64,000 nt of DNA from Lachnospiraceae bacterium (GTDB lineage: Bacteria; Bacillota; Clostridia; Lachnospirales; Lachnospiraceae). The DNA lies in the NCBI GenBank assembly GCA_910574805.1, contig CAJTCV010000010.1, positions 1-64,000 of the forward strand, in the 5' to 3' direction. A program made the translations under genes and the position numbers. Under the pieces are notes generated by a model. That model made no database searches. It saw nothing but the letters and a program-made list of their open reading frames with translations, and was not told the origin of the DNA. Each line of letters starts with the position of its first letter. Position 1 is the first letter of the stretch. Shown here piece after piece: positions 34,413-43,449 of this stretch.

Positions 34413-35801
34413 ATGAAAAAAAACACATCTGCGGAGCACGCAGGAAAAGCACGGGGCAGATTTTCAGGAGGCCTGGGCTACGTACTGGCTGTGGCAGGCT
34501 CTGCAGTGGGACTTGGCAATATCTGGCGTTTTCCGTACCTTGCCGCCAAATACGGCGGCGGTATGTTCCTTCTGGTCTATCTGATCCTGGTGGTCACCTT
34601 CGGCTACGCCCTGATCGTAACGGAGACTGCTCTGGGACGCATGACCAGGAAGAGCCCGGTAGGTGCCTTCCACGCCTTCGGCAGCTCGCTGCCCTTTCAG
34701 ATCGGGGGATGGGTCAACGCTGTCGTCCCCATGCTCATCGTTCCTTATTATTGCGTCATCGGCGGCTGGGTGCTCAAATATCTGGCGGAATATCTCCGGG
34801 GAAGCTCCCTGAAGCTGGCAGAAGACGGATATTTTACGGAATTCATTGCTTCCTCCGTCAGCGTGGAGCTCTGGTTCCTCCTGTTCTCTGCTCTTGTCTT
34901 CTTCGTCATACTGGCAGGAGTCAAACATGGAATCGAGCGGGTGTCCAGAGTCATGATGCCCCTGCTGGTTCTGCTGGCCATGTTTGTAGCCGTCTATTCT
35001 GTCACCCGTCCCGGCGCATGGGAAGGCGTCAAATATTTCCTCGTCCCGAAGCTGGAAGACTTCTCCTTTATGACGGTGATCGCAGCCATGGGGCAGATGT
35101 TTTATTCCCTGTCCATCGCCATGGGAATCCTCTACACCTATGGTTCCTACATCGGCAGAGACGTGGATATTGAAAAATCCACCGCGCAGGTGGAATTTTT
35201 TGACACGGCCATCGCACTCCTTGCAGGCATGATGGTCATACCTGCGGTCTTTGTCTTCTCCGGCGGAGACATGGAAACGCTGAAAGCGGGGCCGTCCCTT
35301 GCTTTCATCACCCTTCCCAAGATCTTTGCCAGCATGGGAATGGGCGGTCTTGTGGGCATCGCTTTCTTCCTGATGTTTTTCTTCGCCGCGCTGACGAGCG
35401 CCATCTCCCTTATGGAGACCAGTATCTCCACCTTTGAGGACGAGCTGAAATGGAGCCGCCCCAGATGCTGTATGCTTATGGTTCTGGTGATGATGCTTGT
35501 GGGAAGTGCATCCTCGCTTGGATATGGGGCTCTGGACTTTGTGAAGATCTTCGGAATGGCATTTCTGGACTTTTTCGATTTTCTGACCAATTCTGTCATG
35601 ATGCCTGTGGCGGCTTTCTCCTCCTGCATCCTGGTGATCCGGGTGGTAGGTTTTGAACGGATCGCCGGGGAGGTGGAACGCTCCTCTGCTTTCCGCCGGA
35701 AAAAGCTCTACTGCTTTTTCCTGAAATATGTGGCCCCGATCTGTATCGGAATCATCCTGATCAGCTCCATTGCGAACGTGCTGGGGATCATCTCTCTGTA
35801 A
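34413..35801 (+). CDS. Neurotransmitter:sodium symporter (SNF) family transporter
   Basis: 462 residues from ATG at 34413 with GGGGGATAACAATC upstream; an upstream in-frame ATG lacks a site. LAVAGSAVGLGNIWRFPYLA, then AKYGGG, is the family TM1 signature with the sodium and substrate binding backbone. About 11-12 membrane helices follow. It likely imports an amino acid with sodium, as in LeuT/TnaT; the substrate cannot be read from sequence. It is monocistronic. Confidence 0.93.
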   Translation: MKKNTSAEHAGKARGRFSGGLGYVLAVAGSAVGLGNIWRFPYLAAKYGGGMFLLVYLILVVTFGYALIVTETALGRMTRKSPVGAFHAFGSSLPFQIGGWVNAVVPMLIVPYYCVIGGWVLKYLAEYLRGSSLKLAEDGYFTEFIASSVSVELWFLLFSALVFFVILAGVKHGIERVSRVMMPLLVLLAMFVAVYSVTRPGAWEGVKYFLVPKLEDFSFMTVIAAMGQMFYSLSIAMGILYTYGSYIGRDVDIEKSTAQVEFFDTAIALLAGMMVIPAVFVFSGGDMETLKAGPSLAFITLPKIFASMGMGGLVGIAFFLMFFFAALTSAISLMETSISTFEDELKWSRPRCCMLMVLVMMLVGSASSLGYGALDFVKIFGMAFLDFFDFLTNSVMMPVAAFSSCILVIRVVGFERIAGEVERSSAFRRKKLYCFFLKYVAPICIGIILISSIANVLGIISL

Positions 35802-35852
35802 CATAGAAAACAGGACTGCCGCAGAATGCAGCTTCTGCAGCAGTCCCGTCCT

Positions 35853-36623
35853 TCAGTTTATAGTCACGGTCTGATACGGGATCGTAATATTATGTTCACG
35901 GAAGCCCTTCACCAGCGCTATACGGATATCGCTGCAGGCCTGAAAGCTGTCATCCAGATTCTTCGTCCATACTGTGGTCTTCAGGATGATGCCGTTGGAG
36001 GTATAGGCCTTGATGAACACTTTGTTCTCTTCTGTATTCAGGGTCAGTTCGTTCTCGATGCAGATCCTCTGCATCTCATGCATGGCTTTGTCGATATCCG
36101 CATCGTAGCCGATCTCAATCTCCATGAAATTTCCCACATTTTCTATAAAATTGGTATTGGTGATGACGGCGGCATCCATAACGGAATTGGGCACGATGCA
36201 GCACTCTCCATTAAACTGCCGGATAATGGTATGCCGGATCGTTATATCCTTAACAATCCCCTCTGCGATCACGCTTCCGCCCTGCACCACCCGGATCTTC
36301 TCATCCACATTGTAGGGTCTCGACATGGACAGAGAGATTCCGCTGATCACATTTCCCAGAGCCTGCTGCGCCGCAAAGGTGGCGATGGCCACCATCAGAG
36401 AGCCGCTCTGCAGAAGCGCCTTGCTGATATCCCTTGTAACCTCGAACTGCTGCAGGAGGCTGTAGCACAGAATCACCGTGATGATCACATTGATCACGCT
36501 TTTGGTAAATCTCAGATGGACCGAATTGTGCTTTCTGGACATGAACAGAAAGACCAGGTCCACCAGCCGGTTGAATACAAGTTCGACGCCGATAAAAACA
36601 GCCACCTTCAACAAACCGCTCAT
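35853..36623 (-). CDS. MscS-family mechanosensitive ion channel
   Basis: 256 residues. Two or three N-terminal helices are followed by the pore helix TFAAQQALGNVISGISLSMS, then RPYNVDEKIRV, and the beta domain INGECCIVPNS-like stretch (RQFNGECCIVPNSVMD). It releases solutes on osmotic downshock. GGGAGG precedes the ATG, which overlaps the stop of an 18-codon upstream ORF. Length is on the short side but complete for the family core. Confidence 0.92.
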   Translation of the reverse strand: MSGLLKVAVFIGVELVFNRLVDLVFLFMSRKHNSVHLRFTKSVINVIITVILCYSLLQQFEVTRDISKALLQSGSLMVAIATFAAQQALGNVISGISLSMSRPYNVDEKIRVVQGGSVIAEGIVKDITIRHTIIRQFNGECCIVPNSVMDAAVITNTNFIENVGNFMEIEIGYDADIDKAMHEMQRICIENELTLNTEENKVFIKAYTSNGIILKTTVWTKNLDDSFQACSDIRIALVKGFREHNITIPYQTVTIN

Positions 36624-36673
36624 ACGTTCCTCCCCATGGCCGCATCTGTCCGCGGGCCTGCTGTCTTATTCAT
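36620..36673 (-). CDS. Tiny upstream ORF coupled to mscS
   Basis: A 17-residue frame (MNKTAGPRTDAAMGRNV) starts at an ATG preceded by GAGGAGGTATCGGAT, a near-perfect ribosome site, and its TGA overlaps the mscS ATG (ATGA). It could tune mscS translation by coupling. Nothing suggests that the peptide itself has a function. Confidence 0.5.
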   Translation of the reverse strand: MNKTAGPRTDAAMGRNV

Positions 36674-36823
36674 ATCCGATACCTCCTCATTTTTAAGAAA
36701 TCCTGTCGGGGCAAAGATCTTCTGTCCCCGGTTATATACATATGCATCTGCTTTAAAATCATTATATAGCAAACCTCTGCACAAAATCAAGAATGGATAA
36801 GACACCTTTCGCCGCAGAATTCC

Positions 36824-36852
36824 AGAAGAAAACAGCAGGTCTGCACCTGCTG
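36824..36852 (-). terminator. Terminator of the GH31 gene
   Basis: An 8-bp stem (CAGCAGGT with ACCTGCTG, 36833-36852, 4-nt loop) is followed on the minus strand by TTTTCTTC. It starts 10 nt past the stop codon. Confidence 0.75.
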
Positions 36853-36861
36853 CTTATATGA

Positions 36862-38904
36862 TTACTTCTGTGAATCTGTGTCTCCTTCACGGATCCGCAC
36901 AAGCACTTCCTTTCTTGCATATACCGGTATCCGGTCAAGCCCTGCCTGACAGGTGACCCAGGTCCCGCCCTCCAGGACTGTCCCTGTATCGATCTCTGTC
37001 CAGCTTCCCTCCGGAAGATACAGCTTCCGCTCTCTTGCCCCCTCATAGAGCACCGGCGCCACCAGAATATCGGGGCCCAGCAGATATTCATCCTCGATCT
37101 CCCAGACCGCCGGATCCTCCGGATAATCGTAAAACAGCGGGCGCATGACCGGCGTCCCATATTCATGGGCGCGCTCCATCTGTTCCTGCAGATAAGGACG
37201 CATCCGCTCCCGGATGAACATATATTTCCGGCAGATCTCATAGATCTCCTCCCCGTAGCTCCACACCTCGTTGGGAGAGCCGCTGGTATATTTCCAGCTT
37301 TTCGCATCTCCGGTCCTGAATTCCTTCCCCTCTGCCGTCACCAGCGGTTCCCGGAAGCCGTGCATCCGGAACACCGGGCAGAACGCGCCGAACTGGAACC
37401 ACCGGATAAGACACTCCTTAAATTCATCCGAATATATGTTCCCTCCATGAAAGCCGCCGATATCCGTCGTCCACCAGGGGAATCCGGACAGTCCCATATT
37501 CATGCCCGCTGCCACCTGATTCCGGAGAGATGCAAAATCCGAATAAATATCTCCGGTCCATACGAGTGCGCCGTATTTCTGAGAGCCTGCCCATGCACAC
37601 CGGATCAGGCTCAGGATCTCAGTCTCTCCTTCCCTGCTCCTGCCCTCATAAACCATCCTGGCAAATTCCTTCGGATAGATGCTGCCGGCTTCTTTATGGG
37701 TCCCCGCATGGAAGCGATAGTTCTCATATTCATATTTTGTGACTTCCGGCTCGCACTCATCCAGCCAGAAGAGTCGAATCCCTTTATCATAATAATTTTT
37801 CTTCAGCTGCTTCCATACGAACTCCCGCGCCTCCGGATTCGTAGCATCCATATAAGTGTCTTTGTTCTTGATCCCGAACCGGGGCCCCTGCTCCGTACGG
37901 ATGAGACAGCCCATTTCTTCCATATATTTGAAATTTTCGCTGCTCTCTTCCACCGTGGGCCAGACAGAGACCATGGGCTCGATGCCCATTTCTCTCAGCT
38001 TGCGCACCATAGCCTCCGGATCCGGCCAGCATTCCGGATCGAACTTCCAGTCCCCCTGGGCGGTCCAGTGGAAGAAATCAATCACCAGCACCGAGATGGG
38101 CAGGCCTCTTCGCTTATACTCTTTTGCCACCTGAAGTACTTCGTCCTGGGTCCGGTAGCGCAGTTTGCTCTGCCAGAAACCGGTCCCATACTCCGGCATA
38201 CGGGGAACCTTTCCTGTTACAGACGCGTATGCTTCTTCGATCTCGGCCGGTGTGTCCCCCGCTGTGATCCAGTAATCCATCTGTCTTGTGGAATCTGCAT
38301 GCCATTCCGTCAGATTCCGACCGAAGGATGCCCTCCCAATGGCCGGATTATTCCAGAAGAATCCATAACCCCGGCTGGAGAGCGTAAACGGTATGGAGAT
38401 CTGAGAATTTCTCTGAGAGAGCTCCAGCACACAGCCCTTCAGATTCAGGTATGGACAGGCATACTGCCCCATACCGTAGAACCGTTCTCCTTCCCGCGCC
38501 TCGAACCTCACAGTCAGCCGATAATGATCCGTGCCCCTGTGGGGGACAAAGGTTCTGGGAATGATCTCCAGCGCACTGTCCTTCTCTCCCGGCGCATTGG
38601 GGCGAAAACGGTTCTTATCATACTCTTCCAGAAGGAGCCGGCCGTTCCCGTCATAGAATTTCATCTTTCCGGTGCACTGGACTTCGCAGGAAATATTTCC
38701 GTTCCGGATCCAGCCGGTCTCCCCGTCAATCCGGATCGCCGCATCCCCTCTCTCCTCCGGCTCCATAAGCGCGGACAGACGGTCATCCTGAAAATGAGCA
38801 AGCTGCGTGGCGCGGACACGCAGGCTGTTCTTTCCATACGCTTCGATGCATAAGAGCTCTTTATCATACCGTCTCCACAGCTTCCCGTCTTTTTCTGTCA
38901 ACAT
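36862..38904 (-). CDS. GH31 alpha-glycosidase
   Basis: 680 residues with an N-terminal beta-sandwich (about 1-210), a TIM barrel (about 230-550) and C-terminal beta domains. LPISVLVIDFFHWTAQGDW and IRLFWLDECEPEVTKYEYE carry the GH31 barrel motifs, the second holding the catalytic nucleophile Asp in WLDE. GFPWWTTDIGGFHGG and FCPVFRMHGFREP are also GH31 signatures. It probably acts on intracellular alpha-glucosides or alpha-xylosides, since no signal peptide is present. A divergent LacI-type regulator and operators suggest sugar induction. Confidence 0.9.
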   Translation of the reverse strand: MLTEKDGKLWRRYDKELLCIEAYGKNSLRVRATQLAHFQDDRLSALMEPEERGDAAIRIDGETGWIRNGNISCEVQCTGKMKFYDGNGRLLLEEYDKNRFRPNAPGEKDSALEIIPRTFVPHRGTDHYRLTVRFEAREGERFYGMGQYACPYLNLKGCVLELSQRNSQISIPFTLSSRGYGFFWNNPAIGRASFGRNLTEWHADSTRQMDYWITAGDTPAEIEEAYASVTGKVPRMPEYGTGFWQSKLRYRTQDEVLQVAKEYKRRGLPISVLVIDFFHWTAQGDWKFDPECWPDPEAMVRKLREMGIEPMVSVWPTVEESSENFKYMEEMGCLIRTEQGPRFGIKNKDTYMDATNPEAREFVWKQLKKNYYDKGIRLFWLDECEPEVTKYEYENYRFHAGTHKEAGSIYPKEFARMVYEGRSREGETEILSLIRCAWAGSQKYGALVWTGDIYSDFASLRNQVAAGMNMGLSGFPWWTTDIGGFHGGNIYSDEFKECLIRWFQFGAFCPVFRMHGFREPLVTAEGKEFRTGDAKSWKYTSGSPNEVWSYGEEIYEICRKYMFIRERMRPYLQEQMERAHEYGTPVMRPLFYDYPEDPAVWEIEDEYLLGPDILVAPVLYEGARERKLYLPEGSWTEIDTGTVLEGGTWVTCQAGLDRIPVYARKEVLVRIREGDTDSQK

Positions 38905-38930
38905 ATTTTCTTCCTCCTGTTTTACCCCGT

Positions 38931-39042
38931 ATTTAACACGTGTTAAATATTAAATAACACGAATCCGCGGATTTGTCAATCTGTTACATGAATTTTTGTT
39001 TACACGTGTTCATTTTTGACATCTTCACGATTTTACACGTGT
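38931..39042. promoter_or_regulatory. Three ACACGTGT operators between GH31 and LacI-type genes
   Basis: The core ACACGTGT occurs at 38936-38943 (inside an 18-bp perfect palindrome, 38931-38948, ATTTAACAC GTGTTAAAT), 39002-39009 and 39035-39042. Centres are 66 and 33 bp apart, so all sites are spaced by multiples of 33 bp. The first covers the GH31 start region; the third lies just upstream of the regulator -35 box. They are presumably bound by the adjacent LacI-type protein. Confidence 0.75.
38951..38979 (-). promoter_or_regulatory. Promoter of the GH31 gene
   Basis: On the minus strand TTGACA (38974-38979) and TATTTA (38951-38956) are 17 nt apart, a good vegetative promoter. The start point would fall within the 18-bp palindrome at 38931-38948, so repressor binding there should block transcription. 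Confidence 0.75.
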
Positions 39043-39055
39043 TTTTTCATGGAAA

Positions 39056-39084
39056 ATGACAGAAGTGAAAAGTCATGCTATAAT
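39056..39084 (+). promoter_or_regulatory. Promoter of the LacI-type regulator gene
   Basis: ATGACA (39056-39061), 17 nt, TATAAT (39079-39084). An ACACGTGT operator ends 13 nt before the -35 box, so autoregulation is likely. Confidence 0.75.
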
Positions 39085-39153
39085 ATCCGCAGAGACTGTA
39101 TTGCATTGCGCCGGACCGGATGATTCTCTGTCCGGCAGGAGGGAGAGACCGGC

Positions 39154-40284
39154 ATGAAACAGACACACGAAAGACTGACTCTTGAGGATATTGCAAAGGA
39201 GATCCATATCTCCAGAACTACGATTTATAAAGTAATCCACCAGAAGGGAAATGTAAATGAAGCCACCCGGAATACGGTAATGGAAGCTCTGAAAAGATAC
39301 AACTATGTTCCCAACAACAACGCCAGAAATCTCGCCATGAACCGGCGGTACAGAATCGCTTTCGTCAGCTTCCGGTCCCTGGACGCCGCCTACTTTGCCC
39401 CCACTGTTGAGGAAGGGATCCGTCAGGCCGTCCGGGATTACGGAGATCACGGCCTGGCCGTGGAGACTTATATCTCTTCTGCGGAGCATCCCGGACAGCA
39501 GGCAGAAGATATCCGGCAGGCTTTTGACTCCGGCATCCGGGACTTTGTCATCGCCTGTGCAGATGCAGAACAGTTAAAACCGGTTCTCCTCCGGCTTCGG
39601 AAACAGGCATGCCGGGTGATTCTGCTGAGCAAATATGCCGGGCCTGATACCTGCGATACGTTTATCGGCGCGGATGATCAGAAGAGCGGCCGTCTGGCAG
39701 CCGAAGTGCTTGGGCATATGATCCCCGGAAATGGTTCCGTTCAGATCCTGGTCCCCCGGGAGTCCCGTTCCAATCAGCAGTCCACCAGACAGCGGCTGGA
39801 AGGCTTTCTGGCCGGTATCAGGGCACTCCGCCCTTCCATCCGGCTTCTCCCGCCGCTGGAAGCCCGGGACTCCCCGGCCGGCATCGCAGAGGCGCTTTCG
39901 GACATCCTAAGTACCAGAAGACCGGACGGGATCTACGACCTTACCTGCAGGCTGGAGATCATCTCCCGCACGCTCCGGAGAAAGGGCATGGAGGATACTT
40001 CCCTCGTGGGGATGGATCTTTTCCCGGAGATCGTCCCTTTCATCCGGGACCATACCATTGATGCCGTTATCTTCCAGAATCTGAAAGCCCAGGCATATCT
40101 GGCGTGCAGGCTCCTGTTTGAACAGATGTGCTACGGAACCACTCTCCCGCAGAAGACCTGTTATTCCAGACTGGAGATCGTCATGTCCGGCAACCTGGAA
40201 TATTATCTGGAAGAGTCTCTTCTGCCAAGCTCCCAGAACGCCACTGCACTGGCCGCCGCCACGTTCAGAGAATCCACCCCGTGA
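39154..40284 (+). CDS. LacI-family transcriptional regulator
   Basis: 376 residues. The N-terminal helix-turn-helix is LTLEDIAKEIHISRTTIYKV, then IHQKGNVNEATR, with a hinge helix in NNNARNLAMNRR. A periplasmic-binding-like sugar sensor follows (GIRDFVIACADAEQL, TFIGADDQKSGRLAAEVLG). AGGAGGGAGAGACC precedes the ATG. It most likely controls the divergent GH31 gene through the operators between them. The last 82 bp overlap the end of the convergent rRNA/tRNA methyltransferase gene. Confidence 0.93.
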   Translation: MKQTHERLTLEDIAKEIHISRTTIYKVIHQKGNVNEATRNTVMEALKRYNYVPNNNARNLAMNRRYRIAFVSFRSLDAAYFAPTVEEGIRQAVRDYGDHGLAVETYISSAEHPGQQAEDIRQAFDSGIRDFVIACADAEQLKPVLLRLRKQACRVILLSKYAGPDTCDTFIGADDQKSGRLAAEVLGHMIPGNGSVQILVPRESRSNQQSTRQRLEGFLAGIRALRPSIRLLPPLEARDSPAGIAEALSDILSTRRPDGIYDLTCRLEIISRTLRRKGMEDTSLVGMDLFPEIVPFIRDHTIDAVIFQNLKAQAYLACRLLFEQMCYGTTLPQKTCYSRLEIVMSGNLEYYLEESLLPSSQNATALAAATFRESTP

Positions 40285-41036
40285 GCCATGGGAATGCATA
40301 CTTTGTAATCGCAGTCCGCGATGGTATCTGACGCCAGCCCGTCTCCTTCCGTACCCAGAATCACGGCCAGCTTCTCCTCTGCCATGAGTCCGGGATCGTC
40401 CACTGCAGCTGCGCCCTCTGTCAGCGCCATGGCAGCCGTGCGATACCCCATTCTGCGGAGGAATTTTATCCCTTCTTCCGGCCATGCAGTCTGTTCATCC
40501 AGGTACGTCCACGGAATCTGAAATACGGTCCCCATACTCACCCGGACCGCCCTCCGATACAGAGGATCGCTGCAGTCCGGTGTCAGAAGTACTGCATCCA
40601 TATTCAGAGCCGCCGCCGAACGGAAGATGGCGCCCACATTTGTGGGATTCACCACCCGCTCCAGCACCGCGATCCGGCCGGCTCCCGCGCAGACCTCTCC
40701 TACGGTCCTCAGAGGCTTTCTTTGCATGGCGCACAGCATACCTCTGGTCAGCCGGTAGCCGGTAATCTGCATCAGCACCTCCATCTCTGCCGTATAGACC
40801 GGAATCTCCCCGCACCTTGCCAGGATCTCTTTCGCCTCCCTTTCGATCTGACTCTCCTCCGTCAAAAAGGACAGGGGAATATACCCGGCGTCCAGTGCAC
40901 GTTCTATGACCCGCGGACTCTCCGCGATAAAGATCCCCTTCTCCGGCTCGTGACGATTCAGGAGCTGTATCTCCCGGAGCCGGGCATATACATCCAGTTC
41001 AGGCGCCCGAAAATCTGTAATTCTGACCTTATGCAC
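40203..41036 (-). CDS. TrmH/SpoU-family RNA 2'-O-methyltransferase
   Basis: 278 residues from GTG at 41036, chosen because AGGGGG lies 8 nt upstream; the longer frame from 41183 has no support. An N-terminal substrate-binding domain (RIRITDF-like start, FIAESPRVIERALDAGY) leads into a SPOUT fold with LERVVNPTNVGAIFRSAAAL, AVILGTEGDGL and CIPMAHGVDSLNVAAASAV, then AFWELGR, the three SpoU motifs. It methylates ribose in rRNA or tRNA. The 3' end overlaps the convergent regulator gene. Confidence 0.9.
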   Translation of the reverse strand: MHKVRITDFRAPELDVYARLREIQLLNRHEPEKGIFIAESPRVIERALDAGYIPLSFLTEESQIEREAKEILARCGEIPVYTAEMEVLMQITGYRLTRGMLCAMQRKPLRTVGEVCAGAGRIAVLERVVNPTNVGAIFRSAAALNMDAVLLTPDCSDPLYRRAVRVSMGTVFQIPWTYLDEQTAWPEEGIKFLRRMGYRTAAMALTEGAAAVDDPGLMAEEKLAVILGTEGDGLASDTIADCDYKVCIPMAHGVDSLNVAAASAVAFWELGRRDSSR

Positions 41037-41199
41037 CGTATCTACCCCCTTCTTTTTCCCAGGTCCCCCGCCATATGTTCTTCGTACGGGATCCTTTTCC
41101 TCCCGCTCTCTGCCGGCAGGCCTTTTCCATACAGAAGCACAGAAGCTTCCGTTATATGAAAAAAGACGCTGCAGCTGCAGCATCTCTCTTTTTATCTTT

Positions 41200-41462
41200 A
41201 TAATCCGTGCATCCCGCTTTGAACCTGAAACCAGAACGTTACCTGTACAGTTAACTCAGCCCAGGCACCCCTGCGGCACACAGAAGGTCCCGCTTAGTGC
41301 TGCTTTGTTCCCAACCTGACACGGTTCACGGGTTCCTGTTGCGCAGGACCCGAACATCAACGCCACTTATACAGGGCAGCTTCGGTCATTCAGCCCGGGG
41401 CGGGATATGACTCCTGCTATGGCGGATTGCAGGTACAGGGCACCGCCGCCTCCCCAGTTGCA
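41200..41462 (-). ncRNA. ffs: Signal recognition particle RNA, large Gram-positive type
   Basis: On the minus strand the sequence contains CCGTGTCAGGTTGGGAACAA and then AGCAGCACTAAGCGG, the conserved SRP Alu/S-domain features, and GGGTCCTGCGCAACAGGAACCC, the apical hairpin bound by Ffh. The paired 5' and 3' regions span about 260 nt, the size of the Bacillus/Clostridium 6S-like scRNA. Ends are approximate. It lies just downstream of tadA on the same strand. Confidence 0.85.
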
Positions 41463-41509
41463 CGGAAATCTTATGACAATTTTGAATGCCTGTACAGTAT
41501 ATCCCTTTT

Positions 41510-41995
41510 TCAGTCTTTTGTCAAAGACTTTTTCCTGCGCTCCCGCAGTTCCCGGAAAAAATCCGTCATGAGCGCCGAGCATTCCTCCCCCAGAACGCCC
41601 TCTGTCAGCTCCGCCTGATGGTTGAATGCGGGGATGTCCAGAAGGTTCAGGATCGATCCTGCACACCCCGCCTTGGGATTGCGGCTTCCGATGACAACTC
41701 TCGGGATCCTGGCCTGTACGATGGCTCCAGCGCACATCTGGCAGGGCTCCAGCGTGATATACATGGTACAGTCCTCCAGTCTCCAGTCTCCCACTGCCCG
41801 GCTCGCCTTCCGAATCGCCAGAAGCTCTGCATGGGCCAGCGTATTCTTATCTGTGTTCCTCCGGTTATAGCCTCTGGCGATGATTCTGTCCTCCCGCACG
41901 ATCACACATCCAATGGGCACCTCATTCAGCTTCCATGCCTTACGCGCCTGCCGGATGGCTTCCTTCATATACTTTTCCTCTTTCGTCAGCGGCAT
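41510..41995 (-). CDS. tadA: tRNA adenosine(34) deaminase
   Basis: 161 residues from ATG at 41995 (AAAGGAG upstream). Makes inosine at the wobble position of tRNA-Arg. LAHAELLAIRKA holds the zinc His and catalytic Glu, and LEPCQMCAGAI the two zinc Cys, the classic HAE/PCxxC pair. Length is normal. The start lies within the end of the upstream gene (56-nt overlap). Confidence 0.95.
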   Translation of the reverse strand: MPLTKEEKYMKEAIRQARKAWKLNEVPIGCVIVREDRIIARGYNRRNTDKNTLAHAELLAIRKASRAVGDWRLEDCTMYITLEPCQMCAGAIVQARIPRVVIGSRNPKAGCAGSILNLLDIPAFNHQAELTEGVLGEECSALMTDFFRELRERRKKSLTKD

Positions 41996-42449
41996 CCTCC
42001 ACACTCCTTTTGCATATTCCCAGCCTGGGACAGCGCACACACTTTTCTCCGCCTTTGGGATACTGTATAAAACGACTCACATCCACCGGATGGTCCTCCC
42101 AGTCTGCCACAAAGTCTCCCGTCCCCGGACTGCGAATCCAGATTCCACCGGTATCCGAGAAATGGACACCCTTCTCCTGGATATCTTCCGGATCTACGAC
42201 ACCCTGCCATTCCAGCACTCCGTTCCTGGCTTCCAGTTCCCCCAGATAGATTCCAATGCTCCGCCCCTGCTGCCGGAAATAGATATAAACCCTGCCGGCC
42301 CCCTGCTCCCATCGCCCCAGCCTGTTCAGATGAATGCCCAGCCTGCACCGGCCGCTGCGCACCTCTGCCTTGACAAATCCGGCGGCTGCTTCCTGCCTTC
42401 CCTGCTCATATGCATAAAAATATGCGATCTGACGCGTGTATTCCTGCAT
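41940..42449 (-). CDS. Hypothetical protein, DUF6128-like
   Basis: 169 residues, basic and soluble. The start MQEYTRQIAYFYAYEQGRQE, then GFVKAEVRSGRCRLGIHL, and VYIYFRQQGRSIGIYLGEL recall DUF6128 proteins of Lachnospiraceae. A CVRCPRLGIC motif near the end could bind metal. It overlaps tadA by 56 nt. The C-terminal half of the usual family appears missing. Function unknown. Confidence 0.55.
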   Translation of the reverse strand: MQEYTRQIAYFYAYEQGRQEAAAGFVKAEVRSGRCRLGIHLNRLGRWEQGAGRVYIYFRQQGRSIGIYLGELEARNGVLEWQGVVDPEDIQEKGVHFSDTGGIWIRSPGTGDFVADWEDHPVDVSRFIQYPKGGEKCVRCPRLGICKRSVEDAADERGKVYEGSHPAGA

Positions 42450-42563
42450 AGAATGTCCCTCCGATCTCTATCGGATATTCTATGCCTGTCTGATGCCGGT
42501 TATGCCATGTCCTTTTCCCTCTGCAAGCTGCCCCGCAAAAATCCTCTGTCTCACGGGAGAGTT

Positions 42564-43448
42564 TCATGCCTGCCGGAGTCCGACTGCCCGGTCTGTAAAT
42601 TCCGCAAACTGCTGCAGCGTCATGGCCTCTCCCCGGATGGACTCTGAGAGCCCCATCTCCCTCAGGATCTGGGCCGTCTGCTCCTTGGATATTCCAAGCT
42701 TTTGCACATGGGCCAGACCATTCTGCAGCGTCTTGCGTCTCTGATTAAAGGAGGCCCGGATCACTGCAAAAAGCAGCTCCTCATCTGTGACTTTCACCGG
42801 TGGCTCTGCATAAGTTCCAAGCCTGATCACCGCCGAACCCACGCCGGGTCTTGGCATAAAGCAGTTGGGCGGCACGTTGGCTGCCACATACGGCATGGCA
42901 TAATACTGCACGGCAAGGGACAGCGCACCATAATCTTTTGACCCGGGTCCGGCCTGCATGCGGTCCGCCACTTCCTTCTGCACCATGACTGTAATACTGG
43001 AAAGCGGCACATGCTTCTCAAAAAGTCCCATGATGATCGGCGTTGTAATATAGTAAGGAAGATTAGCCACCACCTTTATGGGTCTCCCTCCATTCTTCTC
43101 CTCTGCCAGCCTCCTTAAATCCATCTTCAGCACATCTTCATGAATAATATCCACATTGTCATAACCGCTCAGAGTATCCTGAAGAATGGGAATCAGCGCC
43201 CGGTCAATCTCGATCGCCGCCACACCCCCCGCAGCGGAAGCCAGATACTGGGTCATGGTCCCGATCCCGGGGCCGATCTCCACCACATAATCTTCTTCCG
43301 TGATCTCTGCCGCTCTTATGATCTTTTCCAGTACATGGCAGTCGATCAGGAAATTCTGTCCGTATTTTTTCTGAAATACAAACCTGTATTTATTCAGAAT
43401 CTCAATGGTTTTCTGAGGGTTCCCCAGATATGGAACTGGTCCTGCCAT
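42564..43448 (-). CDS. rsmA: 16S rRNA (adenine1518/1519-N6) dimethyltransferase
   Basis: 294 residues from ATG at 43448 (GGAGAGGAGAC upstream), touching the tatD stop. Dimethylates two adenines in helix 45 of 16S rRNA (KsgA). KYGQNFLIDCHVLEKII, VVEIGPGIGTMTQYLAS and VVANLPYYITTPIIM, the NLPY catalytic motif, are all present. Complete length. It forms a conserved pair with tatD, common in Firmicutes. Confidence 0.96.
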   Translation of the reverse strand: MAGPVPYLGNPQKTIEILNKYRFVFQKKYGQNFLIDCHVLEKIIRAAEITEEDYVVEIGPGIGTMTQYLASAAGGVAAIEIDRALIPILQDTLSGYDNVDIIHEDVLKMDLRRLAEEKNGGRPIKVVANLPYYITTPIIMGLFEKHVPLSSITVMVQKEVADRMQAGPGSKDYGALSLAVQYYAMPYVAANVPPNCFMPRPGVGSAVIRLGTYAEPPVKVTDEELLFAVIRASFNQRRKTLQNGLAHVQKLGISKEQTAQILREMGLSESIRGEAMTLQQFAEFTDRAVGLRQA

Positions 43449-43449
43449 C

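Noticed and set aside
34464-35804. 446-codon minus-strand open frame
   Set aside because: It lies antisense to the SNF-family symporter and is rich in His, Asp and Gln in a way typical of shadow frames.
37165-38853. 562-codon plus-strand open frame
   Set aside because: Antisense to the GH31 gene; no domain or start site is seen.
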